Source of the DNA: Gelria sp. Kuro-4
GTDB lineage: Bacteria > Bacillota > DTU030 > DUMP01
Assembly (NCBI RefSeq): GCF_019668485.1
Contig: NZ_AP024619.1
Location: 256,501 to 320,500, forward strand
Direction of reading: 5' to 3'
DNA: 64,000 nt
Each line of letters begins with the position of its first letter. Position 1 is the first letter of the stretch. Under the pieces are notes generated by a model. The model searched no databases and was not told where the DNA came from. It worked only from the letters and a program-made list of their open reading frames with translations. Made by a program: the position numbers and the translations under genes. This document shows positions 8,692 through 17,687 of the stretch, one piece after another.

Positions 8692-8808
8692 TTGCACAAC
8701 TGGGAAACTGAGACCATCCCCGTAACCTTGGCTCTGCGCCAGGCCTTCCAAGCCTTGATGAAGGGCGGCCGGGCGGCCCTCATCGGCCTGCCGGGTCGAC
8801 CCGCCTGA
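8692..8808 (+). pseudogene. C-terminal remnant of an unidentified GC-rich gene
   Basis: A 38-codon frame (LHNWETETIPVTLALRQAFQ, then about 18 more residues ending LIGLPGRPA before TGA at 8806). Codon use is strongly GC-biased, like the aco genes and unlike the TRAP gene just upstream. No ribosome site or sensible start. I read it as the 3' end of a gene that once stood between E1 beta and E2 and was cut by insertion of the cassette. The parent family is not recognised; a very small real gene is the alternative. Confidence 0.4.
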
Positions 8809-8845
8809 AGGCGTGCCTTATCCCATGTGAAAGGAAGCCGATACC

Positions 8846-10195
8846 ATGGCCAGTATTGTCACCATGCCCAAGCTCGGGCTCACCATGACCGAAGGCACCA
8901 TCACCAAGTGGCTCAAGCAGGTGGGAGACAGCGTAAAAAAGGGCGACCTTCTTTTTGAGGTCGCCACCGACAAGATCACCAACCAGGTGGAGGCCCTGGA
9001 AGAGGGGATTCTGCGCCGGATCATCGTCCCGGAAGGGGGCACCGCGCCCGTGAGCGCCCCGGTGGCCGTCATCGCCGCGGCCGACGAGCCCCTGCCGGAG
9101 GTCCCCGGAGCGCAAGACGCCCCGCCGGCGGCGCCGGAAGCGGCAGCCCCCCCGTCCGCTGAAGCAACCGGCACCGAAGAGGCAAAAACCGGCGGCGCGG
9201 CAGCCGCTCCCGGTGAGGTGAAAGCCTCCCCCGCCGCCAAGAGGCTGGCCCGCGAGAGCGGCGTCAACCTGGGAGAAGTTAAACCCACCCGCCCCGACGG
9301 CCGCATTGTGGAAAAAGACGTCCTCGCCCACCTGGATGCCCAGGCCGAAGCGAAGGAATCAGCGTCGGCCCCTGCGGAAGCCGCCGGACCGGTGCGGGCC
9401 ACCCCCGTGGCCGAGCGCCTGGCGCAGGAGCTGGGCGTAGACCTTAGCCGGGTGGCCGCCTCCGGACGCATCGGCAAGGAAGACGTCTTCCGCGCCTGGG
9501 CCGCCGCCCAGGGTGCACAGGAGCGGGAGCGCCGCGAGCCGCTCGAGGGCATGCGCAAGGTAATCGCCCGCCGCATGGCCGAGAGCAAGCGCACGGCACC
9601 CCACGTCACCATCAATATGGAGGTCGACATGTCCCGCGCCCGGGCGCTGCGCGAAGCCCTCAAGGCCCAGGGGAAGAAGGTCTCCTTCAACGACATCGTC
9701 GTCCTGGCCGCGGCACGGGCGTTACGCGCCTTTCCCGTGGTGAACGCCTCCCTCACGGAAACCGAGGTCATCTACCACAGCGCCGTTCACGTGGGTGTCG
9801 CCGTAGCGCTCGACAACGGGCTCATCGTGCCGGTGGTGAAAAATGCCGACCAGAAAAGCCTGCTTGCCCTGTCCGAAGAGATAAAGGACCTGGCCGCCCG
9901 GGCGCGCGCCGGGAGACTCTCGCCCGATGAAGCGGGCGGCAGCACCTTCACCGTGACCAACCTGGGGATGTACGGCGTCGACACCTTCACCCCCGTCATC
10001 AACCAGCCGGAGAGCGCCATCCTGGGCGTGAACCGCATTGCCGAGAAGCCTGTGGTGGCGGACGGCGGCATCGTCATCCGGCCGCTCATGAACCTGAGTC
10101 TCTCCTTTGACCACCGGCTCATCGACGGGGCGCTGGCGGCGGAGTTTCTGGCGCACGTGAAGACCTACCTGGAAGAGCCCGCGCTGATGCTATAA
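8846..10195 (+). CDS. acoC: Dihydrolipoamide acyltransferase E2
   Basis: 449 residues. N-terminal lipoyl domain with the lipoylated lysine at about 43 (EVATDKITNQVE), an Ala/Pro/Glu-rich linker, two successive peripheral subunit-binding domains (SPAAKRLARESGVNLGEV and ATPVAERLAQELGVDL), and the catalytic domain ending with DHRLIDGALA (His about 423, Asp-Gly 427-428). It transfers the acyl group from E1 to CoA and forms the core of the complex. Two binding domains are more than the usual one. It continues the operon broken by the SDR/TRAP cassette; E3 follows 20 bases on. Confidence 0.92.
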   Translation: MASIVTMPKLGLTMTEGTITKWLKQVGDSVKKGDLLFEVATDKITNQVEALEEGILRRIIVPEGGTAPVSAPVAVIAAADEPLPEVPGAQDAPPAAPEAAAPPSAEATGTEEAKTGGAAAAPGEVKASPAAKRLARESGVNLGEVKPTRPDGRIVEKDVLAHLDAQAEAKESASAPAEAAGPVRATPVAERLAQELGVDLSRVAASGRIGKEDVFRAWAAAQGAQERERREPLEGMRKVIARRMAESKRTAPHVTINMEVDMSRARALREALKAQGKKVSFNDIVVLAAARALRAFPVVNASLTETEVIYHSAVHVGVAVALDNGLIVPVVKNADQKSLLALSEEIKDLAARARAGRLSPDEAGGSTFTVTNLGMYGVDTFTPVINQPESAILGVNRIAEKPVVADGGIVIRPLMNLSLSFDHRLIDGALAAEFLAHVKTYLEEPALML

Positions 10196-10215
10196 AGGTT
10201 TAGGAGGCAGAACTC

Positions 10216-11613
10216 ATGGCGACGAAGGTTGTTGTTATCGGCGGCGGGCCGGGGGGCTATGTCGCCGCCCTGCGCGCTTCCCAGCTGGGAGCGCAGGTGA
10301 CGCTGGTGGAAAAGCAAGCCCTGGGCGGCACCTGCCTCAACGTCGGCTGCATCCCCACCAAGGCCCTGCTGCACACCACCGAACTCTACCGGGCCGTCCA
10401 AGGCGGTGCAGAGATCGGTCTTAAGGCCGAAGGACTTGCCGTAGATTGGCCGGCCCTGCAGGCGCGGCGCGCGGCGGTGGTGAAGCGCCTGGTGACAGGT
10501 GTAGGCCTCCTGCTGAAACAGGCCGGCTGCAGGGTGATCGCCGGTACGGCGCGCCTGGCGGACAGCCGCACCGTGGCCGTAGCGCTGCCGGACGGCGGCG
10601 AGGCGCGGATCACCGCCGACAGAATCATCCTAGCGGCGGGCTCCGAGCCGGTGCGCCTGCCGCTACCGGGCTTCGACCTCCCCGACGTGATCTTGAGCGA
10701 TGACGCCCTCGCCCTGCCGGAGGTACCGGAGAGCCTCCTCATTATGGGCGGTGGGGTCATCGGCGTGGAGCTGGCCTCGGTTTACCAGGCCCTCGGCACC
10801 AAGTGCATCATCATCGAGATGCTGCCTCAGATTCTGCCCACCCTGGATGCAGAGCTTGTGAACGGCGTCCGCGCCCACCTCACCCGCCTGGGCGTGGAGA
10901 TCCACACCGGCGCCAAGGTGGAAAGCTGCGCTCCGGCCCCGGAGGGAGTCACGGTGCAGGTGGCAGCTCCCGCAGGCCCGCTGAGCTTCAGCGTAAAGAA
11001 GGTGCTGGCGGCCGTGGGCCGCCGCCCCGCCACGCGCGACCTGGGCCTCGAGGCGGCCGGCGTAGCGGCGGAACGCGGCCGCATCACGGTGAACGAGTAC
11101 CTGGAGACGAGCGTACCGGGCATCTACGCCGCAGGTGACGCCATCGGCGGCACCATGCTGGCGCACGTGGCCTTCGCAGAAGGGACGGTAGCGGCGGAGA
11201 ACGCGCTCGGCGCCGCGCGCAAAATCGATTACAAGACCGTCCCTTCCTGCATCTACACTCAGCCGGAAGCCGCCAGCGTGGGGCTTACCGAGGAGCAGGC
11301 CAAAGAGGCCGGGTACAAGGTGAAGGTCGGGCGCTTCCCGCTCGCCGCCAACGGCAAGGCCCTCATTGAGAGCGATGAGGGCGGGTTCCTCAAGATCGTG
11401 GCCAATGAGCGTTACGGTGAGGTTCTGGGTGTCCAGATCCTCGGCCCGCGGGCCACCGACCTCATCGGTGAGGCGGCACTGGCCCTGCGCCTGGAGGCCA
11501 CCCTGGGCGAGCTCGCCTCCACCATCCACCCGCACCCGACCGTAAGCGAGGCTTATGCCGAGGCCGCCCTGGCCGCCGACAACCTGGCGCTCCACATCCC
11601 GCGGCGGCGCTAG
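10216..11613 (+). CDS. lpdA: Dihydrolipoamide dehydrogenase E3
   Basis: 465 residues. FAD motif VVIGGGPGGYVAALRASQLG, redox-active disulfide GGTCLNVGC (Cys 40 and 45), second nucleotide motif GGGVIGVELASVYQALG, and the C-terminal HPHPTVSEAYAEA with the active-site His-Glu. Reoxidises the E2 lipoyl group and reduces NAD. AGGAGG lies before the start. Last gene of the dehydrogenase operon. Confidence 0.95.
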   Translation: MATKVVVIGGGPGGYVAALRASQLGAQVTLVEKQALGGTCLNVGCIPTKALLHTTELYRAVQGGAEIGLKAEGLAVDWPALQARRAAVVKRLVTGVGLLLKQAGCRVIAGTARLADSRTVAVALPDGGEARITADRIILAAGSEPVRLPLPGFDLPDVILSDDALALPEVPESLLIMGGGVIGVELASVYQALGTKCIIIEMLPQILPTLDAELVNGVRAHLTRLGVEIHTGAKVESCAPAPEGVTVQVAAPAGPLSFSVKKVLAAVGRRPATRDLGLEAAGVAAERGRITVNEYLETSVPGIYAAGDAIGGTMLAHVAFAEGTVAAENALGAARKIDYKTVPSCIYTQPEAASVGLTEEQAKEAGYKVKVGRFPLAANGKALIESDEGGFLKIVANERYGEVLGVQILGPRATDLIGEAALALRLEATLGELASTIHPHPTVSEAYAEAALAADNLALHIPRRR

Positions 11614-11625
11614 GGAAGGCGCAAG

Positions 11626-11654
11626 TTGACGCTAGCCCCTTTTTTTCTTACAAT
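11626..11654 (+). promoter_or_regulatory. Sigma-70-type promoter of the antitoxin locus
   Basis: TTGACG, 17 bases, TACAAT, 23 bases before the GTG start of the AbrB-like gene. Confidence 0.7.
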
Positions 11655-11677
11655 AGTGGTAAGAAGGAGGGAGGCCA

Positions 11678-11953
11678 GTGCCACTATCACGTCTGTCCTC
11701 CAAGGGCCAACTCGTGATCCCAATTGGCATCCGGAAAAAGCTCGGGCTGGAACAAGGCGGGGAGCTAAGTCTTCATTTACGTGGCCGTAAGATCGTTCTC
11801 GAACCTATTGCCGGCCGACGCGGGACTCATACTTGGGAATCCTGGCGTGGTGCCTTGCGAAACAGCACGGCGCTGGAAGATCATCTTAAGGAACACAGCT
11901 CTGTTTGCCATTGCCTTGGCGCAAGAACTCAATGCCCCACTCCTCACTGGTGA
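11678..11953 (+). CDS. AbrB/MazE-type antitoxin with aberrant C-terminus
   Basis: Starts at GTG with AAGGAGGGAGG upstream. Residues 1-45 form a swapped-hairpin AbrB DNA-binding domain (LSSKGQLVIPIGIRKKLGL). Residues 46-70 (WESWRGALRNSTALEDHLKEH) are the usual toxin-binding tail of antitoxins paired with PIN toxins. The last 21 residues, rich in Cys and His, do not look native: they arise from reading the remains of the toxin gene in another frame. The product may still bind its own promoter. Confidence 0.7.
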   Translation: MPLSRLSSKGQLVIPIGIRKKLGLEQGGELSLHLRGRKIVLEPIAGRRGTHTWESWRGALRNSTALEDHLKEHSSVCHCLGARTQCPTPHW

Positions 11954-12008
11954 TCCCGAGATTCTAGATTTGCCCAGCCCGGGAATAAAAGTTGAACCCC
12001 TGGTTTAG
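11898..12008 (+). pseudogene. VapC-like PIN toxin remnant (3' end only)
   Basis: In the second frame, ALFAIALAQELNAPLLTGDP and the following residues to LV are the typical C-terminal end of a PIN-domain ribonuclease, including the conserved T-G-D-P. The first ~100 codons with the other acidic residues are missing, and the fragment overlaps the end of the antitoxin gene. An internal deletion fused antitoxin and toxin ends, so no active toxin can be made. Confidence 0.65.
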
Positions 12009-12026
12009 CAACTTCACACGTACAGT

Positions 12027-12062
12027 AAAAGGTTCCGTTCCCAGCAGGGAGCGGAACCTTTT
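12027..12062. terminator. Bidirectional intrinsic terminator
   Basis: AAAAGGTTCCG and CGGAACCTTTT arms with an inner TCCC/GGGA stem and loop AGCA. The A run and T run allow it to serve the antitoxin locus on the plus strand and pth on the minus strand. Confidence 0.8.
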
Positions 12063-12127
12063 GCTGTGCGCGGGCGCGAAACTGCGCCCCCGCCTGAGGG
12101 CGACGCCATGGGGAGGGCCCCGTCGTC

Positions 12128-12712
12128 TCAGGCCTCGTACGGCGCCTGGAAGCTGTTGTGCCGGTTCATGGCCGCCGCGGCGCCCTCTGCAAGCCAGGTG
12201 CGGATGGCGGCGGCCGCCGCCACGATCACTTCGTCCAGGATGCGCCCTTCTTCCTCGCTGAAGGCCCCCAGCACCTTGTCTTTGGCGCTTTCGGAGCCTT
12301 CGGGACGCCCGATACCCAGGCGCAGGCGGGCGAAATCGCTGGTACCCAGTTCACTGATGATGGAAAGAAGCCCGCGGTGCCCGCCGTGGCTGCCCCGGGC
12401 TCTCAGGCGCAGGCGCCCCAGGGGCAGGTCCAGGTCGTCGGATACCACCAGGAGATCCTCGCTCGGGTCGAGCTTGTACCAGCGCACCAGGGCACCCACC
12501 GCCAGGCCGCTCAGGTTCATGTAGGTTTGGGGCTTGGCCAGGACCACGTCCACACCCGCCACCCGACCGCGCGCCAGGGCGGCGTGGAAATCCGAAGCGG
12601 CAAAAGTAAGCTTCTCTTCGCGCGCCAGGTAATCCACCACCAGGAAACCCGCGTTGTGGCGCGTTTCCTCGTACTCCCGGCCCGGGTTACCCAGCCCCGC
12701 CACCAGCTTCAT
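12128..12712 (-). CDS. pth: Peptidyl-tRNA hydrolase
   Basis: 194 residues, full length. Starts MKLVAGLGNPGREYEETRHN, carrying the family's N-x-G-x-x-Y signature and the catalytic histidine; KPQTYMNLSG and the ending NRHNSFQAP region are also typical. Recycles peptidyl-tRNAs released from ribosomes. Four bases after ctc, last gene of the minus-strand block, followed by the bidirectional terminator. Confidence 0.95.
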   Translation of the reverse strand: MKLVAGLGNPGREYEETRHNAGFLVVDYLAREEKLTFAASDFHAALARGRVAGVDVVLAKPQTYMNLSGLAVGALVRWYKLDPSEDLLVVSDDLDLPLGRLRLRARGSHGGHRGLLSIISELGTSDFARLRLGIGRPEGSESAKDKVLGAFSEEEGRILDEVIVAAAAAIRTWLAEGAAAAMNRHNSFQAPYEA

Positions 12713-12718
12713 GCAGCG

Positions 12719-13360
12719 TTACTCCTTGTCCTTCTCTTCCGCCGCCGGAGCCTCGCCGGCCTCGGCAGCCTCCGCTTCCGCGGCCGCCGGCTCGCCTTCC
12801 TCTTCCTTGGTCGGGGCCAGGACGCTGGCGATAACCTCGTTCTGGTCGGTGAGCACCTTAACCGCCGCCGGCACCTCAAGGTCGCGCACAAAGAGCGCGT
12901 CGCCCACATCCAGCCCGCTGATGTCGACCGCAATGGACTCAGGCAGGTCGTGCGGCAGGCATTCCACTTCCACCTCGCGCAGCTGGTGCTGCAGGACACC
13001 GCCCTCCTTGACGCCCTGGGGGGTCCCTTTCAGGGCAAGCGGCAACACGGTCCGGAGCTTCTTCGTGAGCGAGATTCCCTGAAAGTCAACGTGAACGACG
13101 TTCCCGCGCACCGGGTGGTACTGCACCTCTTTAATCATCGCCGGGTGCTCGGCCTCGCCCTCCACTTTTACGGTGACAATGGAGCCGGGCCCGTGCGTGG
13201 TGAGGAGTTTCTCGAGCCGGCCCTGCTCAGCGACAAGATGCACGGGTTCCGCCACGCCTTCCCCGTATAGCACTACCGGTACCCGGCCGGCCCGCCGGTC
13301 GGCATGGCTGGCTCCTTTACCCGTCGCCGTACGCTTTTTCGTTACCACAACTTCCGCCAT
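12719..13360 (-). CDS. ctc: Ribosomal protein bL25 / Ctc
   Basis: 213 residues. N-terminal L25 5S rRNA-binding domain (about 1-92) with RRAGRVPVVLYGEG and a C-terminal TL5 domain (about 93-185: VDISGLDVGDALFVRDLEVP), followed by an Ala/Glu-rich acidic tail. The two-domain form is called Ctc in Firmicutes. Its place between prs and pth is the conserved Bacillus order. Confidence 0.93.
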   Translation of the reverse strand: MAEVVVTKKRTATGKGASHADRRAGRVPVVLYGEGVAEPVHLVAEQGRLEKLLTTHGPGSIVTVKVEGEAEHPAMIKEVQYHPVRGNVVHVDFQGISLTKKLRTVLPLALKGTPQGVKEGGVLQHQLREVEVECLPHDLPESIAVDISGLDVGDALFVRDLEVPAAVKVLTDQNEVIASVLAPTKEEEGEPAAAEAEAAEAGEAPAAEEKDKE

Positions 13361-13372
13361 TCTTCTCTCTCC

Positions 13373-14320
13373 TTACTCAAACAGTTTGCTCACTGACAGG
13401 TCTTCGTAAATGCGGATGATAGCCTCGCCGAAAATGGGAGCCACCGAAAGGACCTTTATTTTATCGAGCTGCTTTTCCGGGCCGAGCGGAATGGTATTGG
13501 TCACCACCACTTCCTTTACCGGTGCCTCCCCCAGCCGGCTGATAGCCGGCCCGGAAAGAACCGGATGCGTGCAACAGGCGTAAACCTCCTTGGCACCGTA
13601 CTCTTTCAGCGCCTGACTGCCCAAAAGAATGGTGCCGGCCGTGTCGATGAGGTCGTCTACCATAATCACCGTGCGGTCCTTTATGTCCCCGATGACGTGC
13701 ATAACCTCCGCCACGTTCGGCGCCGGTCGGCGCTTATCGATTATGGCGATGGGGGCGTGCAGGCGCTGGGCCAGGTCGCGCGCCCGGGTCACACCGCCGA
13801 TGTCCGGCGAGACCACCGTGACGTTCTCCAGGCCTTTTTTCTGGAAGTACTCCGCCAGGAGCGGCCCGGCCAGAAGGTGATCCACCGGGATGTCGAAGAA
13901 GCCCTGAATTTGGGCGGCATGCAGGTCCATGGTGAGTACCCGGCCCGCGCCGGCCGTGACCAGGAGGTTGGCCATGAGTTTAGCCGAGATGGGTTCGCGC
14001 CCGCGGGCCTTCCGGTCCTGGCGGGCATAGCCGTAGTGCGGTATTACCGCCGTGATGCGCCGCGCAGAAGCCCGCCGGAAGGCGTCCATGAGAATAAGAA
14101 GCTCCATGATGTTCTCGTTTACCGGGCTCGTAATGGGCTGGACCACAAAGATGTCCGCCCCGCGCACGCTTTCGTCGATGACCACCTGGATTTCGCCGTT
14201 GGAAAAGCGGCTCACCTTGGCCGCGCCCAAAGGTACCCCGATGTAGGCGGCAATCTCCTTGGCCAGCTCCGGGTGGGCATTACCGGAGAAAACCTTGAGC
14301 CGCCGTTGATCTGGCGCCAC
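13373..14320 (-). CDS. prs: Ribose-phosphate pyrophosphokinase
   Basis: 315 residues from GTG. Contains [14 protein letters not shown], the PRPP loop [33 protein letters not shown] and [16 protein letters not shown]. Makes PRPP from ribose 5-phosphate and ATP, the shared precursor for purines, pyrimidines (pyrE in this window), His and Trp. Follows glmU, as in Bacillus. Confidence 0.96.
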   Translation of the reverse strand: MAPDQRRLKVFSGNAHPELAKEIAAYIGVPLGAAKVSRFSNGEIQVVIDESVRGADIFVVQPITSPVNENIMELLILMDAFRRASARRITAVIPHYGYARQDRKARGREPISAKLMANLLVTAGAGRVLTMDLHAAQIQGFFDIPVDHLLAGPLLAEYFQKKGLENVTVVSPDIGGVTRARDLAQRLHAPIAIIDKRRPAPNVAEVMHVIGDIKDRTVIMVDDLIDTAGTILLGSQALKEYGAKEVYACCTHPVLSGPAISRLGEAPVKEVVVTNTIPLGPEKQLDKIKVLSVAPIFGEAIIRIYEDLSVSKLFE

Positions 14321-14348
14321 TAACCTCTCCTCCTTGTCCCTTCCCCAC

Positions 14349-15752
14349 CTATTCTAATTTACCCTTCTCCTTTGCGCAAGCGAGCTTTTCCAGCCGTTTC
14401 TTCACCCAGTCCGGCAAAACTCTCTGTTCCGCCCGCTCCAGCGCCAGTGCCCCCGGGGGAACGTCGCGCGTGATGGTGGACCCCGCCCCCGTGTACGCGC
14501 CGCGGCCGATGCGCACCGGCGCCACCAGGTTGGTGTTGCTGCCGATGAACACCTCGTCCTCGATGACGGTTGCGTTTTTCTTGAAACCGTCGTAGTTGCA
14601 GGTGATGGTGCCGGCGCCGATGTTCACCCCGCGTCCCACCTGGGCATCGCCCACGTAGGAGAGGTGGGGTACTTTACTTCCCGCTCCGATGGCCGATTTC
14701 TTTATCTCAACAAAGGTCCCGGCCTTGGCCCCCTCCGCCAGCACGGTGCCCGGGCGCAGGTAGGTGAAGGGGCCAACCGTGGCACCCGGCCCCACCACCG
14801 CCTCCACCAGCACGGCCTGGCTGACGGTGGCGCCGTCTTCTACCCGGCTGTCCCTGAGCTGGACGCCGGGCCCGATGCGGCAGCCGCGGCCGATGCTGCT
14901 TCGCCCTTCGATGATGGTAAAGGGGTAGATGACGGTGTCCGGCGCAATGCTCACCCCGGCATCGATAAAGGTGGAGGCCGGGTCCAGGATGGTTACACCG
15001 GCCAGCATCAGTTCGCGGCGGATGCGGTCGCGCAGAAAAGCCTCCGCCTCTGCGAGCTGCACCCGATTGTTGATGCCCTGCGTCAGTGCCGGCTCCGGTG
15101 CCGCCAGGGCCAAAACGCGCCGGCCGCCTCGCCGCAGTATACCGAGCACATCCGTAAGGTAGTATTCCCCCTGCGCGTTCTCCCTTCCCACCTCGTCCAG
15201 GGCGGCAAAGAGCGCCGCGGCGGCAAAGCAGTAGCTTCCCGTGTTCACCTCGCGCAGGGCCTTAACGGCCGGTGCAGCGTCCCGTTCCTCGACGATGGCC
15301 TCCACTTCCCCGGCGGCATCGCGCACAACGCGCCCGTACCCCGTTGGGTCCTTGAGCTCCGCCGTCAGTACCGTGGCCGCCGCGGCCCCTTCCCGGTGCC
15401 TGGTCACCAGCGCCTGCAAAAGCTCCCCGGAAAGCAGCGGGGTATCGCCGCACAGGACCAGCACGTCCCCGCTCGCAGCGCTGAGGGCCGGGCGCGCCGC
15501 GAGCACGGCGTGCCCTGTTCCCAGCTGCTCCTTTTGGTAGGCGTACTTAACGTCCGGGCCGAAGAGCTCCCGCACCGCGTTCATTTCGTGGTTGATCACC
15601 AGCACGACCTCGGCCGCTCCTGCGGCCCGGGCCGCCTCGACCACGTAGGCCACCAGCGGTCGCCCGCACACCTCATGCAGGACCTTGGGCCGCTTTGACT
15701 TCATGCGCGTACCCTTGCCGGCCGCAAGGATGACAGCGGCTAACTGGCTCAT
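14349..15752 (-). CDS. glmU: Bifunctional GlcNAc-1-P uridyltransferase / GlcN-1-P acetyltransferase
   Basis: 467 residues. N-terminal nucleotidyltransferase domain ([28 protein letters not shown]) to about 230 and a C-terminal left-handed beta-helix acetyltransferase (hexapeptide repeats, [20 protein letters not shown] near 375). Produces UDP-GlcNAc for peptidoglycan. Lies between spoVG and prs in the conserved order. Confidence 0.96.
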   Translation of the reverse strand: MSQLAAVILAAGKGTRMKSKRPKVLHEVCGRPLVAYVVEAARAAGAAEVVLVINHEMNAVRELFGPDVKYAYQKEQLGTGHAVLAARPALSAASGDVLVLCGDTPLLSGELLQALVTRHREGAAAATVLTAELKDPTGYGRVVRDAAGEVEAIVEERDAAPAVKALREVNTGSYCFAAAALFAALDEVGRENAQGEYYLTDVLGILRRGGRRVLALAAPEPALTQGINNRVQLAEAEAFLRDRIRRELMLAGVTILDPASTFIDAGVSIAPDTVIYPFTIIEGRSSIGRGCRIGPGVQLRDSRVEDGATVSQAVLVEAVVGPGATVGPFTYLRPGTVLAEGAKAGTFVEIKKSAIGAGSKVPHLSYVGDAQVGRGVNIGAGTITCNYDGFKKNATVIEDEVFIGSNTNLVAPVRIGRGAYTGAGSTITRDVPPGALALERAEQRVLPDWVKKRLEKLACAKEKGKLE

Positions 15753-15802
15753 TAATCTTCCCTCCCAGACATCGCCACGCCGTGCGCAAAGAGGAGGAGC
15801 CT

Positions 15803-16069
15803 TTAAGCTCCTCCGTTTTGAGCCGCAGCGTAGGCTTGGAGAATGCGTTCCTGCAGCATTTGGCGGGTGGCGGCGTTGATCGGGTGGGCTATGTCCCGGA
15901 ATTCTCCATTGGGGAGTTTCTTGCTCGGCATGGCAATAAACAGTCCCTTCGGCCCTTCCACCACCCGGATGTCGTGGACGGCGAAGCTGCCATCCAGGGT
16001 TATAGAAACGTAGGCCTTCATTTTGCTTTCTCCCGCGACACGCCGCACCCTAACGTCTGTTATCTCCAC
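15803..16069 (-). CDS. spoVG: Septation/sporulation regulator SpoVG
   Basis: 88 residues. The start [20 protein letters not shown] and the run [20 protein letters not shown] are family hallmarks. SpoVG is a small nucleic-acid-binding protein that affects sporulation and cell division in Firmicutes. It marks the organism as a spore former in line with the SleB gene. A candidate sigma-H promoter lies about 50 bases upstream. Confidence 0.96.
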   Translation of the reverse strand: MEITDVRVRRVAGESKMKAYVSITLDGSFAVHDIRVVEGPKGLFIAMPSKKLPNGEFRDIAHPINAATRQMLQERILQAYAAAQNGGA

Positions 16070-16117
16070 GCGGCACCACCACCCTTCCTACCCCCAGGTT
16101 GTTTCTTTGTAGAGCCT

Positions 16118-16143
16118 ATTCGCGCTGCAGGGGAAAAACTCCT
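16118..16143 (-). promoter_or_regulatory. Candidate sigma-H promoter of spoVG
   Basis: On the minus strand AGGAGTT, 12 bases, CGCGAAT. The known sigma-H consensus is close to AGGAWWW-N12-RNNGAAT, and B. subtilis spoVG is a classical sigma-H target. One mismatch in each element. Position fits a ~45-base leader. Confidence 0.5.
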
Positions 16144-16179
16144 CCTGTTGTTCCTGTTTCTCCGCTTTCACCGCTCAGT

Positions 16180-16569
16180 TTAGTCTTTTTCTGGAATAAG
16201 GGTAACGGTTTCAATCTCCACCGCCGCATCCTTGGGAAGTGAGGCCACAGCCACCGCCGAACGAGCCGGGTAAGGGGCCGTGAAGAACTCGCCGTACACC
16301 TCATTCATGGCCGCAAAGTCAGCCATGTTTTTCAGAAACACCGTGGTTTTCACCACGTGCGCCAGGGAGGTGCCGGCCGCCTCCAGGATGGCGGCCACGT
16401 TCTTCAGGGCCTGCCGCGTCTGCGCTTTGATGTCCCCGCTTACCAGCTGGCCGGTGGCCGGGTCGAGCGGGATCTGGCCGGCAGTGAAAAGCAGGTTGCC
16501 TACCCGGATCGCCTGGGAATAAGGGCCGATGGCGGCCGGAGCCTTGTCGGTTGCAACAGCAGTCTTCAT
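16180..16569 (-). CDS. ridA: RidA family enamine/imine deaminase
   Basis: 129 residues, complete. Contains [40 protein letters not shown] and [20 protein letters not shown], where the last Arg-Ser and Glu are active-site positions. Hydrolyses reactive 2-aminoacrylate-type imines made by PLP enzymes. Corresponds to Bacillus yabJ between purR and spoVG. Confidence 0.94.
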   Translation of the reverse strand: MKTAVATDKAPAAIGPYSQAIRVGNLLFTAGQIPLDPATGQLVSGDIKAQTRQALKNVAAILEAAGTSLAHVVKTTVFLKNMADFAAMNEVYGEFFTAPYPARSAVAVASLPKDAAVEIETVTLIPEKD

Positions 16570-16598
16570 ATCAATTACCTCCTCTTAAGCTGAACCGG

Positions 16599-17684
16599 TT
16601 ACACATTAAAGCGGAAGTGGATCACGTCGCCGTCTTCAACCAGGTAGTCCCGTCCTTCCAGGCGCAGCACCCCCTGCTCCCGGGCGGCAGCCAGGGAACC
16701 GGCACGCAAAAGCTCAGCGCAGGAAACCACCTCGGCGCGGATGAAGCCGCGCTCCATGTCGCTGTGGATTTTTCCGGCCGCCGCCGGCGCCGGTGTGCCG
16801 CGCGGCACCGCCCAGGCCCGTACCTCGCGGCCGCCCGTGGCGGTGTAGAAGGTGACCAGGTCGAGGAGGCGGTAGCTGGCCCGCACCAGCCGCTCCAGGC
16901 CCGGTTCGCTCAGGCCAAGGTCGGCCAGGAAAGCCGCCCGTTCCTCTTCCTCCAGGGCCCAGAGTTCTTCCTCCAGTTCGGCGGCCAGCCAAACAGCCTC
17001 CGCCCCCCGCGCCTGGGCGGCCGCCTGCACGCTCTTCCAGCAGGCCGCTCCCTCGCCCGTCAGGCCCTCCTGGCCCACATTGGCCACCAGAAGCAGTGCC
17101 TTGGCGGTAAGGAGGTTCAGGTCGGCAGGCAGATTCACCTCTTTTGCCAGCGAGCGGGCTGTGCGGCCCGCGCTCAGGGCCGTCTCGACCGCCTTCAAGC
17201 TGTCATATTCCTCCCGCCAGCGGCGTTCACCGCTTTTCAGCTGGCGTTCCACTTTCGTCAGCCGGCGGCCCACCACCTCCAGGTCGGCCAGGATCAGCTC
17301 GGTTTCAATGGTCTCAATGTCCGCCTGCGGGTCGAGTTTGCCGCTGACATGCACAACGTCCGGGTCTTGAAAGCAGCGCACCACCTCAAGGATGGCATCC
17401 ACATCGCGAATGTGGCCTAAAAACTGGTTCCCTAAACCCTCCCCCCGGCTGGCACCCTTAACCAGCCCTGCAATGTCGACAAATTCGATGACCGCTGGAA
17501 CAACCCTTTCCGGCTGCAGGAGCTTGGCCAGTTGCTCCAGCCGTGCGTCGGGGACGGCCACCCGCCCCACGTTCGGTTCGATGGTACAGAAAGGGTAGTT
17601 CTCCGCCGGCGCCGCCGACCGCGTCAGGGCGTTAAAGAGTGTCGACTTGCCCACGTTGGGCAGCCCCACTATGCCGACGCGCAT
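16599..17684 (-). CDS. ychF: Redox-regulated GTPase/ATPase YchF (OLA1)
   Basis: 361 residues. P-loop GLPNVGKSTLFNALT at the start, switch region DIAGLVKGASRGEGLGNQFL, a central coiled segment and a C-terminal TGS domain (FYTATGGREVRAW; EDGDVIHFRFNV end). YchF binds ribosomes and prefers ATP. It is inserted between purR and ridA, not part of the Bacillus arrangement. Confidence 0.96.
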   Translation of the reverse strand: MRVGIVGLPNVGKSTLFNALTRSAAPAENYPFCTIEPNVGRVAVPDARLEQLAKLLQPERVVPAVIEFVDIAGLVKGASRGEGLGNQFLGHIRDVDAILEVVRCFQDPDVVHVSGKLDPQADIETIETELILADLEVVGRRLTKVERQLKSGERRWREEYDSLKAVETALSAGRTARSLAKEVNLPADLNLLTAKALLLVANVGQEGLTGEGAACWKSVQAAAQARGAEAVWLAAELEEELWALEEEERAAFLADLGLSEPGLERLVRASYRLLDLVTFYTATGGREVRAWAVPRGTPAPAAAGKIHSDMERGFIRAEVVSCAELLRAGSLAAAREQGVLRLEGRDYLVEDGDVIHFRFNV

Positions 17685-17687
17685 GGT

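Noticed and set aside
12158-13270. A 370-codon open frame on the plus strand
   Set aside because: Antisense shadow of pth and ctc, which carry clear family motifs.
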